A stretch of 64,000 nt of DNA, from NCBI GenBank assembly GCA_903889245.1, contig CAISWQ010000016.1:1-64000 (forward strand), in the 5' to 3' direction. The notes beneath the pieces are model-generated. The model saw only the letters and a list, made by a program, of their open reading frames with translations, searched no databases and had not been told where the DNA came from. The position numbers and the translations under genes are program-made. This stretch comes from an uncultured Lentisphaerota bacterium. Lineage in GTDB: Bacteria > Verrucomicrobiota > Kiritimatiellia > CAIQIC01. The first letter of the stretch is position 1. Each line of letters begins with the position of its first letter. This document shows, in pieces, positions 27,155 to 34,932 of the stretch.

Positions 27155-27376
27155 ATGAAAACAGCAACGTTAAGTATTCGGTTGGATGCTGATCTGGATC
27201 GCCTGCTGGGCAAGGCCAGCAAGCAAATCGGTAGGAGCCGCAGTGAAGTGGCCCGAGAGGCGTTGCGCCGCCAATTGAGGCTGACGCAATTCGAGGCCAT
27301 CCGGCGGCGGATGATGCCCTTTGCCGAGGCGCGGGGCTTTCTCACCGACGAGGATGTCTTCTCCCAAGTCTCATGA
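27155..27376 (+). CDS. ribbon-helix-helix antitoxin
   Basis: A 73-residue protein starting MKTATLSIRLDADLDRLLGKASKQIGRSRSEVAREALRRQL, the CopG/RHH DNA-binding fold, with a C-terminal tail for toxin binding. The same frame is open upstream to 27104, but that part is attC sequence. The stop overlaps the toxin ATG by 4 bases (ATGA). Toxin-antitoxin pairs are common integron cargo; no attC follows this one, so it may be chromosomal or the remains of a third cassette. Confidence 0.85.
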   Translation: MKTATLSIRLDADLDRLLGKASKQIGRSRSEVAREALRRQLRLTQFEAIRRRMMPFAEARGFLTDEDVFSQVS

Positions 27377-27774
27377 AAGTCTTCCTGGACACGAATGTCA
27401 TCGCCAGCGCCACAGCAACGCGTGGGTTGTGCGCTGACGTGTTGCGCACCGTGATTGAGTTCCATGACTTGGTGGTATCCGAACAGCTCATCGGAGAACT
27501 GCGGCGGATTCTGAAGGACAAGTTCGGCGCGTCCACCGAAATGGTCACCGAGGTGGTTGCGCTCCTGCAGCAGGACACCCTTGAGGCAGAAGCCCTGCCG
27601 TTGGCCGACCTTGCGCTCAAGGATCCCGCGGATATCGCCATCGTCTCCTCGGCGCTCAATGGCGGCGCGGATGTCCTTGTCACGGGAGATAAGGAAGTCT
27701 TGGCTCTGAAATGTGTCGGATCGTTGCAAATCCTGACACCCCGTCAGTTCTGGGATAAAGAGAGAGGCCCATAA
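27373..27774 (+). CDS. PIN-domain toxin (ribonuclease)
   Basis: A 133-residue PIN-fold protein. Metal-binding acidic residues are visible: Asp6 in MKVFLDTNVI, the Glu in SEQLIGELRRIL, and the Asp residues in LKDPADIAIV and LVTGDKEVL. Such toxins cleave RNA and are held inactive by the RHH partner encoded just upstream, with which it shares a 4-base overlap. Length and order are typical of the putative toxin-antitoxin PIN family. Confidence 0.88.
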   Translation: MKVFLDTNVIASATATRGLCADVLRTVIEFHDLVVSEQLIGELRRILKDKFGASTEMVTEVVALLQQDTLEAEALPLADLALKDPADIAIVSSALNGGADVLVTGDKEVLALKCVGSLQILTPRQFWDKERGP

Positions 27775-27816
27775 GAAAATCTGCGGTCAGGCTTACGCCG
27801 CCCGTGATCTTCGCCG

Positions 27817-28794
27817 TCAGCCTTCAACTTGACCCATCTCGAAGCCCGCCTGCGTGAGCATCTCGAGGTCGCGGTTGGTGCCCTGCCCTGCCGTGGTCAG
27901 GTAACCCTGCGTGAAGATGGAGTTCACCGCATAGAGCGCGAGCGGCTGCATCAGGCCGAGGATCGCCTCGCGGCCGCCGGCGGCGCGCAGCTCGGCGCGC
28001 GGATTGACCAGCCGGAACATCGCCAGCACCTTGAGCGCCTCGATGGCACCCAGCACCGGGCGGCCGGCCAGCGGCGTACCGGCGCGCGGGTTGAACAGGT
28101 TGACCGGAATCGCCTCGACCTCCAGGTCGCGCAACGCGAGCGCGAGGTCCACGCGATCCTCCAGCGTTTCGCCCATGCCGATGATGCCGCCGCAACAGGC
28201 CTCCAGCCCGGCGGCGCGCGCGCGCCGGACGGTGGCGACGCGCTCGTCCCACGTGTGCGTCGAGCAAATCTGCGGAAAAAACCGGCGCGAGGTTTCGAGG
28301 TTGTGGTTATAGCGCGTGACGCCGGCGGCCTTCAGCCGCCGCGCCTGCTCGTCGGTCAGCGAGCCCAGCGAGACGCACAGCTTGATCTTCATGTCCCCCG
28401 AAATCCGGCCGGCGGCCGCACACACGGCGGTGAGCACCTGCTCCGACGGACGCCGGCCGCTGGTCACCATGCAGTACTTGACCGCGCCGACCTCGGCCGC
28501 CTCCTGCGCGCCAACGATCAGCGCGTCGGCCGACTCCATCGCGTAGCGCTCAATCTCCGCCTGCGAACGGGCCGACTGGCTGCAAAACGAGCAGTCCTCG
28601 CTACAGTTGCCGCTCTGCGCGTTGCGAATGACGTGCAGGTTGACCTTGCGGCCAAAATGGTTCCGGCGGATGCGGAACGCCGCGTCGAGCAGCGCCAGCA
28701 GGTCGTCGTCCGGCGCGCCCAGCATCGCCAGCGCCTCGGCGCGCGAAACCTGCTGACCAGCGAGCACGTTGTCGGCAAGAGCATTCCAGTTCAT
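27817..28794 (-). CDS. bioB: biotin synthase
   Basis: A 325-residue radical SAM enzyme that inserts sulfur into dethiobiotin. The radical SAM cysteines are in NCSEDCSFCSQSA, and the second-cluster and substrate regions YNHNLETS, CCGGIIGMGET and PVNLFNPRAGTPL are intact. ATG 28794 is preferred because AAGG lies 8 bases upstream and the protein then has normal length; the frame is open much further upstream, but only through repeats and antisense sequence. No other biotin genes are nearby. Confidence 0.95.
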   Translation of the reverse strand: MNWNALADNVLAGQQVSRAEALAMLGAPDDDLLALLDAAFRIRRNHFGRKVNLHVIRNAQSGNCSEDCSFCSQSARSQAEIERYAMESADALIVGAQEAAEVGAVKYCMVTSGRRPSEQVLTAVCAAAGRISGDMKIKLCVSLGSLTDEQARRLKAAGVTRYNHNLETSRRFFPQICSTHTWDERVATVRRARAAGLEACCGGIIGMGETLEDRVDLALALRDLEVEAIPVNLFNPRAGTPLAGRPVLGAIEALKVLAMFRLVNPRAELRAAGGREAILGLMQPLALYAVNSIFTQGYLTTAGQGTNRDLEMLTQAGFEMGQVEG

Positions 28795-28823
28795 AGCGGT
28801 AACCTTGGAGAAAGAAACCAGAG

Positions 28824-28965
28824 TGGAGTGATGGAGTGTTGGAGCAATGGAGTACTGGAGCGCAGGGATAACTCCACACCATTGATGGTGGCGAGCCGGA
28901 AAAACGCTTCCGGGCAGTTTTCTTCCCTCTTCCCAACACTCCAGTACTCCAGCACTCCAACATTC
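28824..28965. repeat. octamer-built inverted repeat, copy 1
   Basis: The gap upstream of bioB has a left arm of tandem 8-mers (GGAGTGAT, GGAGTGTT, GGAGCAAT, GGAGTACT) at 28824-28861 and a right arm of the complementary type (ACTCCAGT, ACTCCAGC, ACTCCAAC) at 28933-28965, around a 71-base centre with its own small hairpins. A second copy lies at 60886-61048. Confidence 0.8.
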
Positions 28966-28984
28966 CCTTCCGGTTGTATTTTCA

Positions 28985-31900
28985 TCACTGTGTCGCCTCG
29001 CGGCCCCGCGGCTGCTGGTCGAGCACTTTGTAGTATTTCGCCTCGTGGTCGGAAAGTTTCTTCTTCTGGACCTGATCGCGAATTTTCTGCGTCTCGGCGG
29101 CGGGCAGCGTGCGCGGCGGCGGCCGGGGCGGCGGCTTTTCCAAGCCTTGGAGAGCGGCCGCGTTGGTTTTTCCAAGGCTGGGAACTTCCGGGGTCTCGGT
29201 TTTCCAAGCCTTGGAAAGCTCGAACGGCGCGACGACCAGCCGCACGAGCAGCGCCGCGAGTGCGAGCGCCGCCGCGAGGTAGGCGACCTCGCGCGCCGTG
29301 GGCCGCGGCACGGCGGATTCCTCGACGGGCAGCGCGCCAGCCTTGCGGCAGTTGTCGCACTGGAGGCAGTCGAGGTCGTCGTAGCGGCGGACACCGTAGC
29401 CGCAGTTGGCGGGTGTGATGTAGGGCGCGAGGCGGTGCAGCGGACGGAACGCGCCGAGCCAGCCGAGGAACGAGCCGGTCGGGCACAGGTTGCGGCACCA
29501 GAAGCGGCCGGAAAAGAGCGAGAGCGCGAGCACGGCGCAGGCCAGCAGCAGCACCGGGCGCTCGGCGAAGCCGCTGTAGAAGGTCACCAGTACATCGGCG
29601 TGCAGCACGCGCTCGTGCCAGCCGCCGAGCAGCGCGAGCAGCACCGCGCCGAGCAGCGCGACCTTGACCCAGCGCGACCAGCGCCAGAGGTGTTTGCGCG
29701 GTTGCAGCCGCCAGCGGCGCGGCCAGAACCAGCCGGCGATTTCCTGCGCCGCGCCGAACGGGCAGAGCCAGCCGCAATAATAATTCCCGATGAGCGCCAC
29801 GAGCACCGGCACGCCCACGGTCAGCAGGAACGGGATGGTCCACGACGGCGCGGGCAGCAGACCCTTTGTGAGCGCGGAAATTTCCTGCGTCGAGAACTGC
29901 GCGTTGAGCCACCAGCCCGCCCCGCCCACGAGCACCACGGGCCAGACCCAGCGCGCCACCCGCAGGCCGCGCGGCGGCAGCCAGCGCAGGCCGAGCGGCA
30001 GCAGCAGGATCGCCAGGAAGACCAGGTCACGCGCCGCAACCGGTCGCGCCTTGGCCGCGGCGCGCGCGCCCACTTCCTGGTGCAGCACTTTTTCGGCAAA
30101 GACCGGCCCGGCCTCGCGCAGCGTCTGCAACACGGCATAGCTCGTGTAGGTCGCGCCGCTGACGACATCCACCTTGGGCAGCGGGTCGGCGGTGGCGAGC
30201 GGCTGCTGCTTCAAACTCGCCAGCCACCGCTTGATGCGTTGCACATAGGAGGAGGTTTCGTAGTGCCGGACCAGCCGGAAGTCCACGAGCGCACCCCGGC
30301 CATCGAGCAGCAGCGCGAGCTTCAGCGGTCCGCCGTGGCCGCTGACCGGCGGCGTCAGCGCCTCGGAGTTGATCAGGTACAGCGGCTCGGCACCCTGCTG
30401 GAGTTTCAGGTAGGTGAGGGTCCGGCCGTCGTGCGCGGTGATCAATTCCTTGCTGACCTCCGCCTCCGGCCGCAGCTCGCGCGCGAGTTCGACCAGTTCC
30501 GGCGCCTCGACGGCGGTCAGCCGCGCGCGCCACTCCTGCAGCTGGCGCGCGTACCACGTCGCCGCGAACAGCCAGAGCAACGTCCCGGCGAGGACATAGC
30601 CGAGCCGCCGCGCCCAGCGGTCGGCGAAGTCGCCGCGCTCCGGGCGCGTCCACGTGGCGGGCCAGCGCGCGGCCGCGAGTACGTTCACCGCCACGAAGCC
30701 GAACAAAATCAGGATGGTCCCGCCCGCGCCGAGCACCGGCAGCAGCAACACGCCGGCGAGCAGACCGCCGAGCGCGCCGCCGAGATTATCGAACGACTCG
30801 ACCGCCGCGCCGGCCGCGAGGGCGCTCGCGCCCTCGCCCTGCAGGCGCGTGGTGGCCAGCGGGACATAGACGCCCTGGAAGCAACCCGCGCCGAGGAAGA
30901 GCGCCCAGAACGCGACCATGTCGAACTGCTCGCCGCGCGCGGCGATGGCGCACAGCAACACGAGATGCGCCAGCAGCGTCACCAGCAAAATCACGCGGGT
31001 ACGCTGGGGCCAGCGCTCCGCCAGTGCCGCACCCGTCTGCCCGCCCAAGGTCAGGCCGAGCATGAAGAGCGCGCCGACCAGCCCGACGTGCAGAAAGAGC
31101 GTACCGAAGCGGAGCTGATAGAGCGCCATCAGCAGCAGGCTCGCGGCCATGCCGGCGAAACCCGTGGTGAACAGCAGCATGAACTGGTCGAGCTTGGCGG
31201 GCAGCGTACCTTCCGTTGCCGCGCCGCCGCGCCCGCGCCGCGTGCAGCGGATGAAGGCGATGCGCAGCAGCGCGTAGAGCCCCAGTGCGCCGAGCAGCGC
31301 CGGCGCGAGCCACTGCCGCGCGAGGCCGGCGAGGAACGACGCGGGCGGTGACCAGCCCTGCTCCTTGCCGAGCAACAGCAGGTTGAAGAGCAACGCCAGC
31401 GGCCGCCCGTCGGTATTGACCAGCGGATGCAGATTGGACTGCAACAGCGCCGGCGAGTTGGTCTGCGGGCTGGCCGTGCGTTCGAGCGCGCGGCGATAGG
31501 CGCGCCACTGGAACTGGATGCGGTCGGCGGGCATCGCCGCGTAGAGGCCCTCGACCGGGAACAGCTCGCGCGTGCCCGCAATCGAGCGCCAGCGCCAGCC
31601 GAGTTCGAGCGCGTCCTCGGTCAGGATGCCCGCGGCGGAAGCATAGAGCCAGCTCTCGTCGCCCGGCTTGAGCGCGAGCCGCGGGAAGACGGAGTTGACC
31701 GTGGCGAACACCGAGGCGCCGAGCGCGGCGAGTTCGCCGCCGACGAAATTCTCGCCGCTCGCCAGCCGCACGGCGACGACGCTCTTCTCGTCGAGCCGCG
31801 TCTTGAGCAGTTGAAAAAACTCGCGCGTCAGGCAGCGGTTGGCGATCAGCGTCGTGGCGTCGGCGAGGTTCAGCAGCGCGGCGTCGAATTTCTCCGTGCC

Positions 31901-32965
31901 GTGCAGCAGATAGGAGCGGACATCCTCGCGCGGCACAACGAAGCGCGCCGGGTCGGGCAGCATGTGCTCCGGCAGCGCGGCGAGCGCGCGCGGCGGATAG
32001 GCGGGGTCGGGATGCAGCCAGACGACGCGCTCGATTTGCGGCACCAGCAGCAGGCGGCGCGCGAGCGCGAGGCTGTCGGGGCCGATCAGCAGGATGCGGC
32101 GCGCGGTGGTTTTCTGCGCGAGCAGCAGCGCGACGCGTTCCGCCGCCGGCTCGTCGTTGGGATAGGTTTCCACCACGCCCGCGCCCGCAACACAGATGAA
32201 CTGGCCCTTGCTCCAGCCATGCAGATAGCGCGTCTGCGGCGTGGCGAACGCGCCGCGGAACTGGTCCGCCGGCAGCAGGCGCGACCAGCGCGCGAGATCG
32301 TTCGCGCGCTGCCAGTCGCCGCCGAAGTCCAGCGCGGCCAGCACGGCGAGCACGCCGCCGGCCAGCGCGAGCGCGGAGCGCCAGCCCGCCGCGACGTGGA
32401 GCGCCGCGCAGCCGAGCAGCAGCGCGGCGCAGACCAGGCACGCGGCCTCCTCCGCCCAGCCCGCCGCGAGCCAGAGCGTGATGCCGACGCCGCCCGCGGC
32501 GCTGCCGAGCGCCTCCCAGATATAGACGCGCGCGACGGTCAGGCCCGGCGCGCGGCAGGCGAGCGTGAAGAGGAAGCCGGTGACGGCGCTGACCGGCGCG
32601 TTCGCGAGCGCGCCGAGGCTGAACATCGGCAGCCACGGAAACGTTTCGTAGGCGGCGACGCCCAGCAGGCCGCGCGCGTGCAGCAGCAGCCAATGCTGGA
32701 GCGCGAACGCGGGGAGATAGAGCAGCAGGCCGAGCGGCAGGCGCGCGGCGAGCGCGTCGAGCCACGCCGCGCGCACGCGGCCGAGCAACGCGCCGGCCGC
32801 CAGCCAGACCAGCCACGAACTGAAGAACAGGGCGAGCGCGAACTCGTGGCCCTCGAACGCCGTCAGGAACGCGCGGAAGAGCAGCGCCTGCGCCGCGAGC
32901 GCGAAGCCGCCGAGCGCGAACAGCGCCCCCCGCTGCGACCAGCCCTGGAGTTTTGGGGAAAACAC
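28985..32965 (-). CDS. multidomain membrane protein: spermidine-synthase-like, FMN-binding and NapH/NosR-like ferredoxin parts
   Basis: A protein of about 1,326 residues that joins three modules. The first 750 residues have many membrane helices around a soluble Rossmann-like region (RRILLIGPDSLALARRLL, PREDVRSYL), the layout of membrane-bound spermidine-synthase-like proteins. Next is an extracytoplasmic FMN-binding domain with SGATYTSYAVL near residue 938. The last part has membrane helices with CGWLCPFGAAQE (about 1063), CRNLCPTGSFLGW (about 1158) and CLQCDNC (about 1203), as in NapH/NosR ferredoxins. This suggests electron transfer across the membrane. GTG 32965 is preferred; the frame is open to TTG 33052, but only through palindromes. 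Three palindromes are translated near the C-terminus. Confidence 0.75.
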   Translation of the reverse strand: MFSPKLQGWSQRGALFALGGFALAAQALLFRAFLTAFEGHEFALALFFSSWLVWLAAGALLGRVRAAWLDALAARLPLGLLLYLPAFALQHWLLLHARGLLGVAAYETFPWLPMFSLGALANAPVSAVTGFLFTLACRAPGLTVARVYIWEALGSAAGGVGITLWLAAGWAEEAACLVCAALLLGCAALHVAAGWRSALALAGGVLAVLAALDFGGDWQRANDLARWSRLLPADQFRGAFATPQTRYLHGWSKGQFICVAGAGVVETYPNDEPAAERVALLLAQKTTARRILLIGPDSLALARRLLLVPQIERVVWLHPDPAYPPRALAALPEHMLPDPARFVVPREDVRSYLLHGTEKFDAALLNLADATTLIANRCLTREFFQLLKTRLDEKSVVAVRLASGENFVGGELAALGASVFATVNSVFPRLALKPGDESWLYASAAGILTEDALELGWRWRSIAGTRELFPVEGLYAAMPADRIQFQWRAYRRALERTASPQTNSPALLQSNLHPLVNTDGRPLALLFNLLLLGKEQGWSPPASFLAGLARQWLAPALLGALGLYALLRIAFIRCTRRGRGGAATEGTLPAKLDQFMLLFTTGFAGMAASLLLMALYQLRFGTLFLHVGLVGALFMLGLTLGGQTGAALAERWPQRTRVILLVTLLAHLVLLCAIAARGEQFDMVAFWALFLGAGCFQGVYVPLATTRLQGEGASALAAGAAVESFDNLGGALGGLLAGVLLLPVLGAGGTILILFGFVAVNVLAAARWPATWTRPERGDFADRWARRLGYVLAGTLLWLFAATWYARQLQEWRARLTAVEAPELVELARELRPEAEVSKELITAHDGRTLTYLKLQQGAEPLYLINSEALTPPVSGHGGPLKLALLLDGRGALVDFRLVRHYETSSYVQRIKRWLASLKQQPLATADPLPKVDVVSGATYTSYAVLQTLREAGPVFAEKVLHQEVGARAAAKARPVAARDLVFLAILLLPLGLRWLPPRGLRVARWVWPVVLVGGAGWWLNAQFSTQEISALTKGLLPAPSWTIPFLLTVGVPVLVALIGNYYCGWLCPFGAAQEIAGWFWPRRWRLQPRKHLWRWSRWVKVALLGAVLLALLGGWHERVLHADVLVTFYSGFAERPVLLLACAVLALSLFSGRFWCRNLCPTGSFLGWLGAFRPLHRLAPYITPANCGYGVRRYDDLDCLQCDNCRKAGALPVEESAVPRPTAREVAYLAAALALAALLVRLVVAPFELSKAWKTETPEVPSLGKTNAAALQGLEKPPPRPPPRTLPAAETQKIRDQVQKKKLSDHEAKYYKVLDQQPRGREATQ
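29136..29217. repeat. palindrome cluster F (3 copies) inside a coding region
   Basis: Copies at 29136-29152, 29167-29184 and 29200-29217 lie in frame within the 3' part of the multidomain membrane protein gene, giving SKAWKT, VPSLGKT and LQGLEKP. The coding frame continues for about 50 codons beyond them. Confidence 0.85.
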
Positions 32966-32971
32966 GGCGGG

Positions 32972-32977
32972 AGTATA
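32972..32977 (-). promoter_or_regulatory. candidate -10 box of the multidomain membrane protein gene
   Basis: The minus strand reads TATACT at 32977-32972, 6 bases before GTG 32965, with no -35 match. Palindrome copy 32983-33000 occupies the place where a -35 box would be. If used, the message would be leaderless. Confidence 0.3.
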
Positions 32978-32982
32978 ACCGG

Positions 32983-33064
32983 TTTCCAAGGATTGGAAAA
33001 TGTCGGCCCAGAAAGTTCCAAGCCTTGGAAAAGCTCGCGGAAATGTTTCCAAGCCTCGGAAAAA
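32983..33064. repeat. palindrome cluster G (3 copies)
   Basis: Copies at 32983-33000 (centre GGA), 33014-33032 (perfect arms) and 33045-33064 (one mismatch) fill the gap between the hcp terminator and the multidomain membrane protein gene. Confidence 0.85.
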
Positions 33065-33100
33065 AGGACGGCGGGCGCGCGTGGGGCGCGTCCGCCGTCC
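33060..33100 (-). terminator. intrinsic terminator of hcp
   Basis: Reading the minus strand beyond the hcp stop codon, GGACGGCGG pairs with CCGCCGTCC around a GC-rich inner stem, followed at once by six T. The T-run is also the arm of the adjacent palindrome copy. Confidence 0.8.
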
Positions 33101-33118
33101 GGGATACCGCGATGAGAC

Positions 33119-34777
33119 TTAGTGGCCGGCCAGCGCCGCGGGCAGGTCCGCCGCGACGGTGGTGATGGGCTTGATGTTGAACTTCTCGACCAGCACCTTG
33201 AGCACGTTCGGCGAAACGAACGCCGGCAGGCTCGGACCGAGCCGGATGTTCTTGAGGCCGAGGTGGAGCAGCGTCAGCAGGATGCAGACGGCCTTCTGCT
33301 CATACCAGCTCAACACGAGCGACAGCGGCAGATCGTTGACGCCGCAACCAAAGGCCTGCGCGAGCGCGCCGGCGACCTTGATCGCGGTGTAGGCGTCGTT
33401 GCACTGGCCGCAGTCGAGCAGGCGCGGCAGGCCGCCGACGGTGCCGAAGTCGAGCTTGTTGAAGCGGTACTTGCCACAGGCGAGCGTGAGGATCACGCAG
33501 TCCTTCGGCACGGCCTGCGCGAACTCGGTGTAGTAGTTGCGGCCGCTCTTGGCACCATCGCAGCCGCCAATCAGGAAGAAACGCTTGACCGCCCCACCCT
33601 TGACCGCGGCGATCACCTGATCGGCGACGCCGAGAATCGCGTTGTGGCCGAAGCCGACGAGAATCTCCTGGTCCGCGCCGTCGTGGTCGAAACCGGGCGC
33701 GGCGAGCGCGGCCTCAATTACCGGCTTGAAGTTGCGGTCGGTGACGTGCGCGACACCGGGCCACGCGACGAGGCCGCTGGTGAAGATGCGGGCCTTGTAC
33801 TGGTCCTTCGGCTTCTGGATGCAGTTGGTCGTCATCAGGATCGCGCCGGGGAACGCCTCGAACTCCTTGCGCTGATCCTGCCACGCGCCGCCGTAGTTGC
33901 CGACGAGGTGCTTGTACTGCTTGAGGCCCGGATAGCCGTGCGCGGGCAGCATCTCGCTGTGCGTAAAGATGTTGATGCCCGTGCCCTCGGTCTGCTTGAG
34001 CAGCTCCTCGAGATCGGCGAGGTCGTGGCCGGAAATCAGGATCGCCTTACCCTTGACCGGCGTGGTGCGGACCTTGGTCGGGACGGGATTGCCATAGGCG
34101 CCGGTGTTCGCGGCGTCGAGCAGTTCCATCACCTTCAGGTTCACCTCGCCGCATTTGAGATTCCACGCGAGCAGGTCGCCGAGCTGCGGATTCGGCTTGG
34201 TCAGGAAGTCGAGCGCATCGTGGAAGAAGGCGTAGACGGCATCATCCTCCTTGCCGAGAATCAGCGCGTGGTCGGCGTAGGCCGCGGTGCCCTTGAGGCC
34301 GAAGAGCAGCAGGTCCATCAGGCCGGCGATGTCGGCGCCGTACTGCGCATGACGTTTTTCGGGGCTGAAATCCTCGCCCTGATCCACGAGCGCCGCAAGA
34401 TCGGCGGCGGGACGCCACACGGCGGGACCCGTGAGTTGTTCCGGGGCGCGACCGGCCTTCTGGCAGGCGGCCTCGTACTGGCGGCGCAGTTGCTCGCGCA
34501 CGACGACGGCGTGCCGCAGCATCTGCTCCAGCCGCACCGGGTCAAAGTTGACGTTCGTCACGGTCGTAAACAACGCCTCGACGACGAAGACATCGGCGGT
34601 GTAATTCTTGACGCCCAACTGCCGCGCGCGGTGCGCGTACTGGCTGAGGCCCTGCGCCGCGTGGATCAACAGATCCTGCAACGCCGCGGTTTCCGGATCC
34701 TTGCCGCACACGCCGAACTGGTCGCAGCCCGTACCCTGGGCTGCCTGCTCGCACTGATAACAGAACATGCTGCTCAT
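33119..34777 (-). CDS. hcp: hybrid cluster protein (hydroxylamine reductase), class I
   Basis: A 552-residue iron-sulfur enzyme. The N-terminal cysteines Cys6, Cys9, Cys18 and Cys24 have the Cys-x2-Cys-x8-Cys-x5-Cys spacing of class I Hcp found in anaerobes; hybrid-cluster ligands follow (TLACGKYRFN, DCGQCNDAYT, LSWYEQKAV). Hcp reduces hydroxylamine in vitro and is now best known as an NO reductase and nitrosylase in nitrosative stress. It is divergent from a Crp/Fnr gene, with an Fnr-type palindrome in between, and ends at a strong terminator. Confidence 0.95.
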   Translation of the reverse strand: MSSMFCYQCEQAAQGTGCDQFGVCGKDPETAALQDLLIHAAQGLSQYAHRARQLGVKNYTADVFVVEALFTTVTNVNFDPVRLEQMLRHAVVVREQLRRQYEAACQKAGRAPEQLTGPAVWRPAADLAALVDQGEDFSPEKRHAQYGADIAGLMDLLLFGLKGTAAYADHALILGKEDDAVYAFFHDALDFLTKPNPQLGDLLAWNLKCGEVNLKVMELLDAANTGAYGNPVPTKVRTTPVKGKAILISGHDLADLEELLKQTEGTGINIFTHSEMLPAHGYPGLKQYKHLVGNYGGAWQDQRKEFEAFPGAILMTTNCIQKPKDQYKARIFTSGLVAWPGVAHVTDRNFKPVIEAALAAPGFDHDGADQEILVGFGHNAILGVADQVIAAVKGGAVKRFFLIGGCDGAKSGRNYYTEFAQAVPKDCVILTLACGKYRFNKLDFGTVGGLPRLLDCGQCNDAYTAIKVAGALAQAFGCGVNDLPLSLVLSWYEQKAVCILLTLLHLGLKNIRLGPSLPAFVSPNVLKVLVEKFNIKPITTVAADLPAALAGH

Positions 34778-34873
34778 CGCGTTTCCCTATCCTTTTGGTT
34801 GTGGTGTTGTGTTGCTACGGCCGCTCCCACGAGCGGCGCGCGCTGACAATGCCGCAAGTGCGGCTGGGAAAAC

Positions 34874-34887
34874 TTGACTTGCCTCAA
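34874..34887. promoter_or_regulatory. Fnr/Dnr-type operator
   Basis: TTGACTTGCCTCAA has both half-sites TTGA and TCAA intact at the Fnr spacing (consensus TTGAT-N4-ATCAA), flanked by an extra C/G pair. It lies 46 bases before the Crp/Fnr gene and about 97 bases before hcp, in their shared control region, next to a small hairpin (CCGCAAGTGCGG). Confidence 0.65.
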
Positions 34888-34932
34888 GAAAAGGTGAATT
34901 AGTCCGCCACACCCAGCAGCACGGGAGTCATC

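Noticed and set aside
27775-27816. A third attC after the PIN toxin gene
   Set aside because: The sequence GGTCAGGCTTACGCC...CGTCAGCC has some symmetry, but no CGCCAAC box complementary to the GTTGGCG edge at 27103, so cassette status of the RHH-PIN pair is not supported.
27817-29394. An extended biotin synthase of 525 residues
   Set aside because: The extra N-terminal 200 residues translate the octamer repeat and antisense of the neighbouring gene; ATG 28794 gives the normal BioB length and N-terminus.
28985-31351. Long plus-strand frame of 768 codons opposite the fusion protein
   Set aside because: Low-complexity Arg/Glu/Gln/Ala-rich shadow of a hydrophobic protein on the other strand; no motifs or ribosome-binding site.
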